Source: Bacteroidia bacterium (GTDB lineage: Bacteria; Bacteroidota; Bacteroidia; Bacteroidales; Paludibacteraceae). Taken from it: DNA of 54,926 nucleotides. Numbering within the stretch: the stretch's first letter is position 1; every line of letters starts with the position of its first letter. Shown in pieces: positions 9,421-22,400 of the stretch. The position numbers and the translations under genes were made by a program. Below the pieces are notes generated by a model that did not search any database, was not told where the DNA came from, and was given only the letters and a program-made list of their open reading frames with translations. The stretch covers positions 1 through 54,926 of the forward strand of contig RZYM01000014.1 of the NCBI GenBank assembly GCA_009930305.1, read 5' to 3'.

Positions 9421-10403
9421 TAGCAGAAGAACGAACGATCGTTAGGTGCTTTTTCCATAAAACGATACATTAGAACTATTTCATGAGAACCACCTGATAC
9501 ATTTACCAAACTTGACAGACTTACATCGTAGCTATACGAAATACTAAAGCCTGCTACCGCACCTCCTACCATAATTTTTAAGGCATCTGTATTAGTAAGC
9601 CCATCTGGCGAATAAAATGGAATACCTCTATAGCCTATTCCTGCCATAAAATAGCGACGATGATACATAATATCAACATCGATTTGATGATATTGACCTT
9701 GCCATTGGTATAGTGCTGCTATAGTTACATCATCCTTAGGATCATACTTGCCGTAGCCTTTTGAAATAGGTATCATACCAGCTGCATAAACATTTAATTT
9801 AAGTGGATCTGTAGTAGATGGGGCATCTGTAAATGATATATTATTGCCTAACAAACGGCTTACACTTAAACCTCCAAAAAAATATTCATTATAAAACATC
9901 ACAGAAACCGCAGCATCAAAACGAAACAAAGAGTTAATACTCGTTTGGAAAGAGCTTGTCGGCAATATCGTTCCATCCATTGCTATTTGATCAACAAATA
10001 TAAATTTTGATGGATCAATTGTTCTATAAAATACACCTAACTGTAAACCCGGTCTAAAATACCAATGTTTAGTTATCTGTACTGCGTAATTATACTGAAC
10101 ATCAAATTGTAACTGAGATAACATTCCACCGGCATAAGATGTGTATGAAATCAATCCTCCAAAAGAAGATCTTATTGGATGAAAGTATTGATCATAATCT
10201 GCTAATATAGTCTGTGAACCTTCAATTGCAGACCATTGATTTCTGTATGTCGTAAACACCCTACCTCCACCGGTAAAACCCGCAAATGATGGAGCTATAG
10301 TAGTTGTGGCTGACCATGGCTGTGACAATAGAAAGTCTTGTGCTGCCAAGTTAAACAATGGCAATATTAATAGTACTACTAATGTAATAAATTTTGCTTT
10401 CAT
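9417..10403 (-). CDS. PorP/SprF-family T9SS outer-membrane protein
   Basis: This 328-residue protein has a signal peptide (MKAKFITLVVLLILPLFNLAAQ). It then carries the family's typical opening: FLLSQPWSATTTIAPSFAGF, then YRNQW, matching the usual 'NPAxAG...YRxQW' region. The rest is an alternating beta-strand pattern ending in a strand with aromatic residues (HEIVLMYRF), as expected for an outer-membrane barrel. PorP/SprF proteins are usually encoded beside a large T9SS type B substrate and help its secretion or attachment, and here the upstream gene is exactly such an adhesin. The ATG at 10403 overlaps the adhesin stop (TGATG), so I prefer it to a TTG one codon earlier. The fold is inferred from the family, not shown. 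Confidence 0.9.
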   Translation of the reverse strand: MKAKFITLVVLLILPLFNLAAQDFLLSQPWSATTTIAPSFAGFTGGGRVFTTYRNQWSAIEGSQTILADYDQYFHPIRSSFGGLISYTSYAGGMLSQLQFDVQYNYAVQITKHWYFRPGLQLGVFYRTIDPSKFIFVDQIAMDGTILPTSSFQTSINSLFRFDAAVSVMFYNEYFFGGLSVSRLLGNNISFTDAPSTTDPLKLNVYAAGMIPISKGYGKYDPKDDVTIAALYQWQGQYHQIDVDIMYHRRYFMAGIGYRGIPFYSPDGLTNTDALKIMVGGAVAGFSISYSYDVSLSSLVNVSGGSHEIVLMYRFMEKAPNDRSFFCY

Positions 10404-13400
10404 CAACGAACTAACATAAAATTACCCGATTGACGGAACGATGTACCGTCTTTAAAATATCCTTCAGCCTTATACGAATATGTAGCTTGTTGTGCACATT
10501 TACCTAAATAATAGCCGTCCCAACCTTGATACAAATCTTCAGACACAAACACCTTAACACCCCATTGATTGAATATCTCCAACTTATATGTATCTACATT
10601 GCGAGATACAGGATAGAATATATCAAGACGACGTTCTTCTGACGAATAGACTCCTCCATTTGCCTCAGTCGTATTAGGTACAAATGCTGTTGGGAATGTG
10701 ATAAATGAACCTTTTCCAACTCTTACATATTCATCTAATTTAAGAGTATCTTTACAACCAAAACTATTTTCAACCACCAAAGATACATCAAATAATCCAT
10801 CTTCACGATAAATATATGTCGGATCCTTTTCTGTAGACTGGCCTCCATCACCGAAATCCCATAAATAAGAAACTACTTTGTCTGACTTACAATAAAAGTG
10901 AGCTTCTGCATTTGGTGTATATAATTGAGTTATGCTTACAGAGAATTCTGCGACAGGCGATACATAAACTGTTATATTCTTACTTACATGATCTGACTTT
11001 CTAGTTCCGGTAGCTGTGAGTGTAACTGTATATGTTCCGGACTCTGTATATACGTGATCCGGACTTCTTTTTGTAGAGGTTGTTCCATCTCCGAAATCCC
11101 ACAAATATTCAGCATCACCAAGTGTTGTATTTGTAAATATTACTGCCAATGGTTTACAACCAACAATAGGATCGGCATTAAAATCTGCAACAGGTTCATC
11201 AACTGCGCGTATTTGCACTTCATCATAAGCCTCACAATCATACGCTGACAATGTCCATCTTAATGTATTAATTCCGGGAGCCAGACCTGTTACATACGTA
11301 TTAGGAGAAGTCTCATCATCAAATACTCCACTACCGGCAACAACCGACCATCTTCCGCTTACATTTGCATCAGCCACAGAACGTGCTGACAAACGATAAG
11401 ATCCGTTTATTGTAGCTCCATCATCCCCCGCATCAACTAAATGCGCCAAACTATGAGATACAACCTGAACATCAATAGTATTTGAGCATGATTCTGTATA
11501 TACTTCCCAGCGAATGATATTTGTTACTTTATTACTTAAATCTGTAATTAAAGAAACATTAGATGTAGGATTTTGTAATACACCATCACCTGATATTAGT
11601 GTCCAACGATAGTCTCCATACAATGGTTTCGGAGCACGCAATGTAACAGAATCATCACATAATGTAATATTCAAAAATTCTGGATCTGTTATGCCCGGAT
11701 TGTTATTATACACAGTCATTGTGTCAAAGTTCAAGCAATAGCCGTCATTAACATCCCATCTAAACGGATTTCGTCCGTAAGACAAACCTGACACCTCTGA
11801 ATTATATGCTGCCGGATCTGAGAAGACCACTTCACCACGAAGTGAAGTCCATTTAGCAATTGTTCCCGCTACGTCTGTTGCGCCTAATTTTGCAGAATTA
11901 ACACAATTTGTTGCTAAATCAACGCCTGCTTCTGCCAATGGCAATGTTCTAATGCTTAAGAATTTTTCTTTTTTATCTGCACTGGCACAACGATTGCTTG
12001 GTGTAACCGAAACAGTTCCACTCTTAGCGTACGAATCAATAGAAACTAATATACTTGATGAATGTTCTCCGGATATTATTGAATAGCCTTCAGGAACAGC
12101 CCATTCATACAAAGTTGCACCTTCAACATCATCTATTGATAATTGGAACAAAGCTTCATTTTCGCAAATGTATAGAGGTGCACTTATTTCACCAATAGGT
12201 CCAAACGGTTCGTCTAAATCTACAGCCAATGTTGCATCACCACCATTTCCGCAAGAATTTGCGCCATGTACTCTGATAGCTCCTTTCTCTGCATCTAATC
12301 CAATTGATACGGTAATATCATTTGAATTAGTGCCACTCATTACTGTAAAGCCTTGGGGTAATATCCATTCGTATTTATCTGCATTATCTATTTCGGGCAG
12401 ATAATAACGTTCTAAAGTACCTCTACATGCTGCATTATTTCCTATAATTCCGGTTGCATCAGCAGGTAGGCTTTTTAATGAAACTGTGTACCCTTTATTT
12501 AAGTTCTTTGTACATCGTTTACCTGTTGTAATACTTTCGAATAAATAATTGTTATCTATTTTATCAGGAGTACGTACCAAATCGTATGGGCTTGTATCTA
12601 CATCTTCGAAATAACGTATTCCATTTTCATAATAAACTATTTGCCATGGAGCAACTCCTTGTGGTTCTAATGTTATATGCAAAGTATCTGATTGACATAC
12701 AAAAGCAGGCATTGTTACAATCAAATTAGGATACGGATAGACTGTAACATTAAAGCCATAATCAATCTTTGTCGTACAATATGAAGTACTGATACTATCA
12801 ATTGTATATTGAATATTACCCGCACGCAATGGAGCGATACGTAAGGTATCTCTCATTTTAGTAATATCGTATATTACGTTAGAACCTGCATCATCGCTAT
12901 ATCTAAGAGTCCAAGGGCCTTCGTTTGCTGTTACCAAATCTACCAAGATTTCATCACCCAAACAGCAATCTTCAGATACCGACAAAACCTGCAAACTAGG
13001 ATACTTGTGCACTGTTACTGAAACCTTACCACTTAATTTAACTTTACATGCCATACCGTCTTCTACAGATACAAGACTATATTCCGTATCAATCAATGGT
13101 TTAACAACAACACTTGTATCAGGACGATCTGAAACCAAGGTGTAGTCGTTCAAGCCATCTGTATATACAAATGTCCAAGGACCTACACCCGATGATACCA
13201 TGTATAATGTAACTTCATCACCTTCACAAATGTCTGAAATTCCGGTAATATTTGCTTGCAAACTTGACGGATTATTAATTACAAAAGCTGTATCAATTTG
13301 ACAAAGATTCTGATCGGTTAAGCGCAAAGTATAACGACCTCCTACAAGTGAAGTTTGGTTTTGTGTATATTCGTCAACACCTATTCCGGTCCATTTATAT

Positions 13401-16400
13401 ATATAACCAGGAGTACCGCCATTAACTGTTAATGTTATTGTTCCATCTGAATCTCCATTACATGTATTTAAACTGACATTTGCAGATAATAACAATGTAT
13501 CAGGCTCTGTTATATCGAAACTTTCACTAATATAGCATTTATTGGCATCAGTAACATCTACTCGATATAAGCCTTTACCCAAATCAGAAACTCCGTAAGG
13601 ATTTGTTACTACATGAGGAATATCCGGTCCTGTCCATGATACTGTATATTGTGGAGTACCACCATTAACTTCTATATTAATAACACCATCTTTATCTCCT
13701 GTACAATTCAATGCTAGTTTGCTTGATGCCAATTGACTAAGTGTTAATTCAGTAGGTTCACTAATTACATAATTGTATGTATATATGACACTAGCATCTG
13801 TCAATGTAAGTAGATAGTCACCTGGAGACAAATCGTATATATTCTTATCGGTTGAAATATCCACACCATTATATTTCCAATTATATGTGGTATTTGTTCC
13901 TCCTGTAACAGACAATTCTATGTATGCATTATTCAATCCAAAACATGTAATCTGATGCACATCAGCTTTCACAACCAATACACTTGGTTCGGTAATTTCA
14001 AACTGCAAAGTTTCGCTGCAAGACAAATCATCTTCAACAGTTAAATAATACCAACCTGCTTTTAATTGATACTGATCACGATCGTGTTCTGCTCCTGGTT
14101 GTATTCCATCGCCATGCCATGTATAGGATAAATTGCCAAAGCCTCCGGTACCATTTAGTAATATATGTCCTGTTGCTGCACCTATAATTTCTACATTCTT
14201 CACTTCTACCACACCAATTTGAATAGGTAATGATTCGGTTATGCCATTGGATATAGACATCATACAACCATTCTGATCTGTAACCACAACCGTATATGAA
14301 CCTTCTCCTAAATTTGACTTGCTATAACCAGTTCCAAGGTCGGTATTTGCATTTTTTGTCCACTTATAACTATACGGAGCCGTACCTGTACCATTTGTTA
14401 CAGATACCGATGCACGTCCATTACTAGAACCGGCACAAATAACTGATGTAATATCCATTTGAGCATCTAATGCTATTGGTTGAGTTATTGTATACGTTCT
14501 ACTAAGAACACAAGACAAACTATCTACTATAGTTAATGTATATGTTCCAATAGGAAGGCCATCTGCAATTGTGTCGTTAACGACTAAAGTACCTGATTGG
14601 TTTTCCCATTTAACTAAATATGGTTTACTACCTCCAATAATAGAAGCATGTAAACTTCCGTCCGAGCGGCCGAAACAACTAACATTTGTTTGCGAAACAG
14701 ATACATCTAATTCAGTAGGTTTAACTAAATCATAATGCTCGTTTACTTCACATTGATTTGCATCTTGTACACGAACTTGATATAAACCTCCAGGTATATT
14801 ATACTGATTTTTTTGATTTGGACTAACAAATGGTCCTGACCAAGTATATGTATAAGCAGGAGATCCGCCGACAATAGTTAACTCAATTGAACCGGATGAT
14901 ACTCCATAACATTTATTCTCAGTTATAACAGAACTTACTTTCAATGCATCCGGTTCTGTTATTGTTCTAAACGAATCAGCCTTACATTCATTGGCATCAC
15001 TAATATAAACGTAATAGATGCCTGCACCTAAATCTGACAAATGAGCCGAATCAGCTACTATAACCGGTACATCCGGACCATTCCATGTAACTTTATATGG
15101 AGTACTACCTCCTGTTATGTCTAGATTTAAGCTTGCTGTTTTATCGCCAAAACAAGCTACTGATTCTATTGAAGAATGGAAAACCAATTGAAGTGAATCG
15201 GGCTCCGAAACTTGATAATCTGAGATAAATTTATCGCCATTAGCATCTATTACTTCTAAGTGATACATATCGGCAGGAATACCTACCAAATCACGGCTGG
15301 TTGATGTATAACCCTTATTTGATGTCCATGCATAAAAATATGGTGCAGTGCCTTTACTTACTGATAATAAGATTGAGCCGTCAGATGCATTTTTACACTT
15401 AACCGGAGTAATATCTGCAGTAACAAGTATCTTTTCAGGTTGCAAGATGGTAATCATCGTATCTATTGAGCACGAATTTGCATCAGTTACATTTACATAA
15501 TAATTACCTGACAATAAAGCTACTTGATTTTGTAGGTTTTTATTTAATGGATTTATACTGTGTCCATTCCATACGAAGCTATAACTAGGAACACCTTCAG
15601 TAACATTTAATGTTATTGTACCGGTTGCTTCTCCATAAATTGTTACATCTGTTTTTGTATATTCCAATTTTATAGCATTAGGAGATGTAACTTCTACTCT
15701 ATCAGTAAGTACGCAACCTTGCGCATCTGTAACATCGACTTTGTAATCTCCTGCATATAAAGCATTGGCGATTGAAGCATGACTTACAATTGCTCCATCA
15801 GATTCTCTTGTCCAAACGTATGAATATGGAGCAGTTCCGGTTCCATTTGCAATGTCAATTCTGGCAGTTCCTGTAGCATCACCATAACACAAAACAGGTG
15901 TGTGTGATATTACATCTGTTAATGCAGCCGGTTCTGTTATTTCAACAACTCCGGTATGCTCGCATTGTAATGCATCTTTTATTATGTATGTATAAGAAAG
16001 CGGTGTAAGATTTTCTGCAACAGAGTCGTTAGATACAACATTCCCACTAACAGTTTCTTGCCATACAAATGTATATGGAGGAACACCTCCTGTTACATCA
16101 ACCCAAACTTTACCATCAGACTTAGCATTACAAGACACATCTCTTTTACCTGCAACAGGAACAATTAATGATGGATTATACAAGGTTGTATCAACTGTAA
16201 TAGTACAATGGTTTCTGTCTTCCATCCTTACTGTGTATGGTTCACCACCCCACAAATTAATTTGATTCTGTGAATGTGGCTGCACATCCATACCTGACCA
16301 ATAAAAGTCTCTTGGCTGAACACCACCTTGCGGAGTTAGAGTGATACTTGCTTGATTTGAGTTATTACAGATGTTTTGTACAATATCCAATGCTAATGTC

Positions 16401-19400
16401 TGCAAAGGAGGTTGACTTACAACATGTGATAATGAATCCCGACATTTATTGTAATCTACAATCTTCAACTGATATGTACCTGCACCAATATTTGTAAGTG
16501 AATATGGGTCCATTGTTTGAACCGCATCAGGACCTGCCCACACCAATGTATATGGTGTCGTTCCACCCTTTACTCTAACATCAATGTGTGCTGTTTTATC
16601 TCCAAAACAATCTACCGTATCAGCAGTTGTTATAAGAACTTCTGATGATAATAAATTAGGCTCTGTAATAATAAACACATTATCATAATCTTTTCCACGT
16701 GAGTCTTCCATATGGAATGTATACACACCTGAAGGTATATTATTCAAGTCTCTTGTTGATGCAGATAATCCTTTATCTGATGTCCATACATATGTGAATG
16801 GAGGAGTACCACCTGTCACATTCAACATTATTTTACCATCTGACAGACCATAACAAGAAACATTTTTTTGATACACAGTAACTGCTATTTCTTGCGGTTC
16901 GGTTATTTCAACTTCTAATGTTTCGGTTGAACATCCTAGTGCATCCCAAACCGTTACATAATAGCGACCTGCCAATAAATTAGTTTGATTCTGCAAGCCT
17001 TCAGTTGCAGGCGTGATGCTCCTACCTGTCCAGTTATAAAAATAAGGTGCTTGTCCACCGGTTACATTTATAGTTATTGCACCGGTTGCCTCTCCTGTAA
17101 TTAAAACATCTTGCTTGCTAACCAAGGTCAATAATAATTGAGGCGGTGATGTTACTGTTACCGTTGTTACAGCATCAACAGCAGGTTTACAACCTTTATT
17201 GTCCATTAAACTTAAACGATAATCACCTGGAGATAAGTTACTTATGGTTGCAGAATATGATATAGGCATTGTACTTGGTAAATGGTACCAAGTGAATGAG
17301 TATGGAGACATACCACCAGTAACCTCTGCAGCTACTTGTCCATTTCGTTCTGTAAAACATGTCAAATCAGTAACAGTCAACCCCACTATTAATGAATCAG
17401 GTTCATTAATATTAAAATTAGCTGTACGAGAACAACCTATTGAATCACTTACAGAATATGTATACTGACCTTTGGTCAATGTATGCGCTATTGAATCTTG
17501 CACAACAAAAGTGCCATCATTTTTTCTAATCTGATGTACATATGGGTAACCGCCACCGGATACTCTTGCTATTGCAGATCCATTTCCATCTCCATAACAT
17601 AGAATATTGGTAGAGTTCAATGAATTTATACGCAATACATTTGTTGAAATTAATTGAGGACTCTGAATCTTACATCCATTCTTGTACGCAAATATTTTAA
17701 TGTATGCATTAACCGTAAGTCGATTAAAATCAAGATCACCGCCAACTCCTTGCTTGCTTTGGAACACTGCATTATTTACATTCAATTCATATCGTGTCTG
17801 CGGATCGGTGTTATGCAGACGTACAGCGGTATAACCATTGCTACAGAACAAAGATGCTTCTTGAATCTCTTCAACTTGCGTTACGGAGAATGACTTTGTT
17901 ACTTCTGTTGTACAAATTAAATTTCCATTGGTGTCTTTATAATCATAATAATAGGTAATCGAATATACATTTTCACCTAATTTGGTTGGATATATAACAG
18001 CTGTACCGTTATTATTATCACGAAATCCGATAGAACCCGTTTGACTAAATTCGTACCTGCCGAAAGGAGCATGATTACCTAATAGAACAACGGAATCCAA
18101 AGAGCCACAAATCATGTCTCCATCTTCAATTCCAAAGAAATCAGACGATTCATTTAGCACCTTAAATCTCTTTGATATACTAGATGTACATTGCTCATTA
18201 ACACCTATAGAAGATTGATATGTTTGAGTGTAATGATATGCTATTGTATAAGAACTTGTATGGGATGATTGCGATAAATCAATATCTGCATATCCATCGG
18301 GGAGATTCGTTAAGAACGATGGACCCGTAAATATACCTGTTCCCGGAGATTTTGGTATACCCGAAACCTGAACTACTCCCTTAGGTTCGCAATATTCTTC
18401 TTGCAAATAATATATTCCCATATTATTTGTTCCGTGAACTAAAATAGTTGCGGTATCACTACTTTGACAGGCATGTTCATTATTAACAGTATACCAAATA
18501 TCATGATAATTCAATCCGGCTCTTGATGTATAAAACACATTATTAACCAACGCAGATTGAGGTGCATCCGTACCATATACGCCACCGGAAGGAGTAGCGG
18601 TAAATACTACTACATCACCTAAGCAATAGTCTGCTTTAAGATTCATATTAATCACATCGGGAGCATATACATGAGTTGAATCTCTATATTCGAAATCACA
18701 AATGCCATCATTGTACTCATACAATAGTTCGTATAAGCCTTCACCCCAAGATGGTTGAAAATAAACGTCACCTTCTTGAGGAATTGCCTTTTGCAAAACA
18801 GGTGTTACGTAATTATGGTTCTTGTATATACTCAAAGTTCCTATTGTGGGTGTTGCCGAACTAACTGTAATTAATACATTGTCTTCGTAATCACAATATG
18901 ACGATTTTATGCCAAATGGATAAATATTCGTAGGCGATTTTATATAAAAAGATTTTGAGTATTTTGACGGACATCCTTGGTCATCTAACATTGTATAGAT
19001 AACTTGTTGTTGTCCTTGTCCACCTGCTCTTGACGGATTGATTAGTAACTCGCCAGATGTTATATCTTCACTAATCTTCATTGCCGGTGTACTAAGAGTA
19101 AATGTTCCACCTATGTTTGAGGCTCTGATAGTTGCCAAATTTGAATAATAGCAAAGTGTATCCTTTGGAATGATAAAAATATCATCATTTAAAATTTTCT
19201 TTTGAACCTCTTCTCTTACGGTTATAGTTTTAACCTTTGAACTCTTACAACCTTTGTTATCTGAAATTGAATACTCAATATTATAAACACCTGCACTTAC
19301 ATTTGTTAAAGTTGATATCGGTCCTACAAGTGGAGATAATGTAGATGTACCTCCGTTTGAGAACAACTTCCATTTACCATTTGCTTGTCCGGGTACACCA

Positions 19401-22400
19401 ACCAAATTAAATGATTTTTGATTACCTTCCGGAATACAATATGTATATGCAGCTTGATACGGCGATACATCGGGATCCACATACCAATCAACTTCTTGCA
19501 AAACATTAACATAAATATTAAATGTGGTATCTTGTATACAACCATACAAATCTGCATAAGTATATGTTACAGCCCAGGTTCCACTGCTTGTAATTTTACT
19601 TGGATCAAAATAACCTCCATTTGTTAAAGCTGTAGTTGTAGGTTGAATTGAAAATGCGCCACCTTGAGGAGTTGCAGAAAAATACGAAGGTGCATCTGAA
19701 GAACAATATGTCTGAGTGGGTGATACGCCATATATTTGTATATGTTCTTTTGCCCCAACTGTTACAACAATAGAATCCTTCAAAATACAACCATTATAAG
19801 TCTCTGCTCTTAATGAATATTGTGTTGTTACCGCAGGAACAACATTTATTGAAGTTCCTGTTGCACCCGTACTCCACAAGAAAGTAGAAGTAGAACCTGT
19901 ATAATTAACATACAAATTTACACCATCACCGGGACATAAAAGAGCATCCTCAGGATTCGATAATATTTTATAACTATCTACGGAATCAACTTGTAATTGA
20001 TATGTTGGAGGATGAGCATAATTTATTTCGCAATACTTATCTTGCAAACGTCTAACCATAAACACGGTTTCGCCAGCAGGTGAATAATTAAACTCATAAT
20101 AATTATTAGCACTTGTCAGCGTACTTGTAACATTATTAATGGACAAATCGAATGAGTATGGAGGTGTACCTGTAAATGATAATTCCATTTTTACAGTTTC
20201 ACCGGGACACACATTAACAGGATTACTAGTCATGGTAACAGTTGGCGCCGGCATTTCAATTATTGTGGCTGACCCATTCATCCACAACTCGCACTGTGTA
20301 TTTATTGTTCTCGCTTTAACCGTATATATACCTTCTGGATTATCAGGCCACGACATTGACATACCTGTACCAGCTGTCCACGTGCCTATTTCAAGACCAT
20401 CTTTACATAACATATATTCTGCATCCAGACTTGAACCTGACAATTTTACTACCATGTCGGTATATGGTTGTCCCTCGCAATAACCGCTATCACCGGAAAG
20501 CGTATATAAATCCGGATTTGGATCTATTTCAATTGTTACTTGATCGGTTGCAGAGCAAAATGGAGAAGAAGTCATTACAACATTTAGCACGAATGTTGTA
20601 TTTGAATTTAATGTTACAGTATTTGGTTGAGCTATATTAGCATTATCAACTTTGTTAATAGGTGTCCAAAAATAAGATACTCCCAATTCGGCAGGTGACC
20701 CTAACTGAGTTTGTGAACCATCACATATATGACGATCATTTCCGGCATTTGCTGTAGGATTTGGTACAACATTTACCCTTACTGTATCAGTACTTATACA
20801 ATTAGCAATAGTACGATTTGTTGCTATCAAAGCAAAATCTTGACTTGCGGTAAGTGCGAGGGATTCCGTGTCAACTGATGTAGGTGCTAATACTAATCCT
20901 GACGGCTCCCATAGATATGATACATCTGCACTTTCATCATCTAAATTGTGCAAACGAACAGTCGAACCCTGACAAATGGTTGCAGATGCAGGACTCAATG
21001 TAATAGAAGGCTTTGGTACAACAGTAACCCAAACAGATGCCTGACTAATACATGAAGCTACAGGGTATGAATGTTTTTGTACAGTTAGTATAAATTCCTG
21101 ATCTGATGTCAAAGGCAATGTTGTGGGGTTTGCAATTGTTGCATCCACTAATTTGTCGGCAGGTGACCATGAATAATCAACATCTGCTACAGGGCTTGAG
21201 CCCAACTGAGCTACATCTCCTATACATATTGATTGGGGCAACCCTACCAAAGGATTCGGCGACTCGTAAACGGTAACGGAAACTTCTTGACGCGCGCTTT
21301 CGCAACCATCAACAATTTGTGATACGTAATACGTTGTAGTTCCTACTATATTTTTATCGAATGGTGATGGTTCCGGAATAGGGTTAGTGGATATTTGTGA
21401 ATCATACCAAAGCAAATTGCATGATGGACAATTAACTAAAGATAACCATGTTGCTGTTCCAACTTGCTGACACTCACGATAAGATTGCACTACAGGAGCA
21501 TCAGGACTACCTTTATAGAAAAAAGAAGATGTAGATTTCTCTGAAGTCAAAGCACCTTCAGAAACTTCTGCTTCAAAAATATAGGTAGTATTCGGCTGCG
21601 GGTTATTTATTGTATAAACTCCATTTGTAAGTGTTACTGGTGTACCATCTAATGTACAAGTGTATGTTCGTGAAGCTTGATAATTAGTTATTTCAAAAAC
21701 AACTTTTGAACAATCACTATTATCTGTCGAAATTTCAGGTTTAGCTAATGTATAATAAGCTGATATTGTATAACTTGCACCATTTTTTACCAAACTCAAC
21801 AACACTGTATCACCGGTAGCAATGCCTGGTAAATCGAGCGTACAATCGCCTGCCCATCCGGCAGGTGTTATATTAATATTAACACCTGTTCCGGCAGACA
21901 AAAATGTCCTTGATTGTTCATGTCCTAATTGTCCCATATCCCAAGCCCAATTAACTCCATCGGCAGATTTTAATATCTTAAAACCGGATGAAAGATTTAC
22001 AATCGGGAAAGAATAGGTCCATACACTATGATCGGTAGTTGTAAAAACGTGATTACCTGCTGATAAAGCACCTCCTCCACAATTTGCTGCAATATCATAC
22101 CAGCATGCCATACCATAGATATATTCATCTACATCTAAACATATGGGATCGTGAGGGAAGTGGTTAACATCAGTATTAGTAGTATAAATACTCATCGTAA
22201 AACTACCTGTAGTGCAACCCGGAATCTTACTTGATAATGGAACAGCGGCAGAATAGGCATCTTGTGCATTATCCTGACCAACCCAAAACATGTAATCATT
22301 GACATCACCGGTAAAACTGGCAATTACACGCATTTCGTCCGCAACGTTTGATGGCTTTTGTACAAACTCAAAATGTTGTATATTAACAGGATTAGCAGTT

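Noticed and set aside
13260-17630. CRISPR-like periodicity
   Set aside because: The periodic signal is coding: about 81-residue protein repeats with diverged DNA, not short identical repeats with spacers.
20139-20483. A 114-codon plus-strand frame inside the adhesin gene
   Set aside because: It is antisense to Ig-like repeats of the adhesin, and has no family resemblance.
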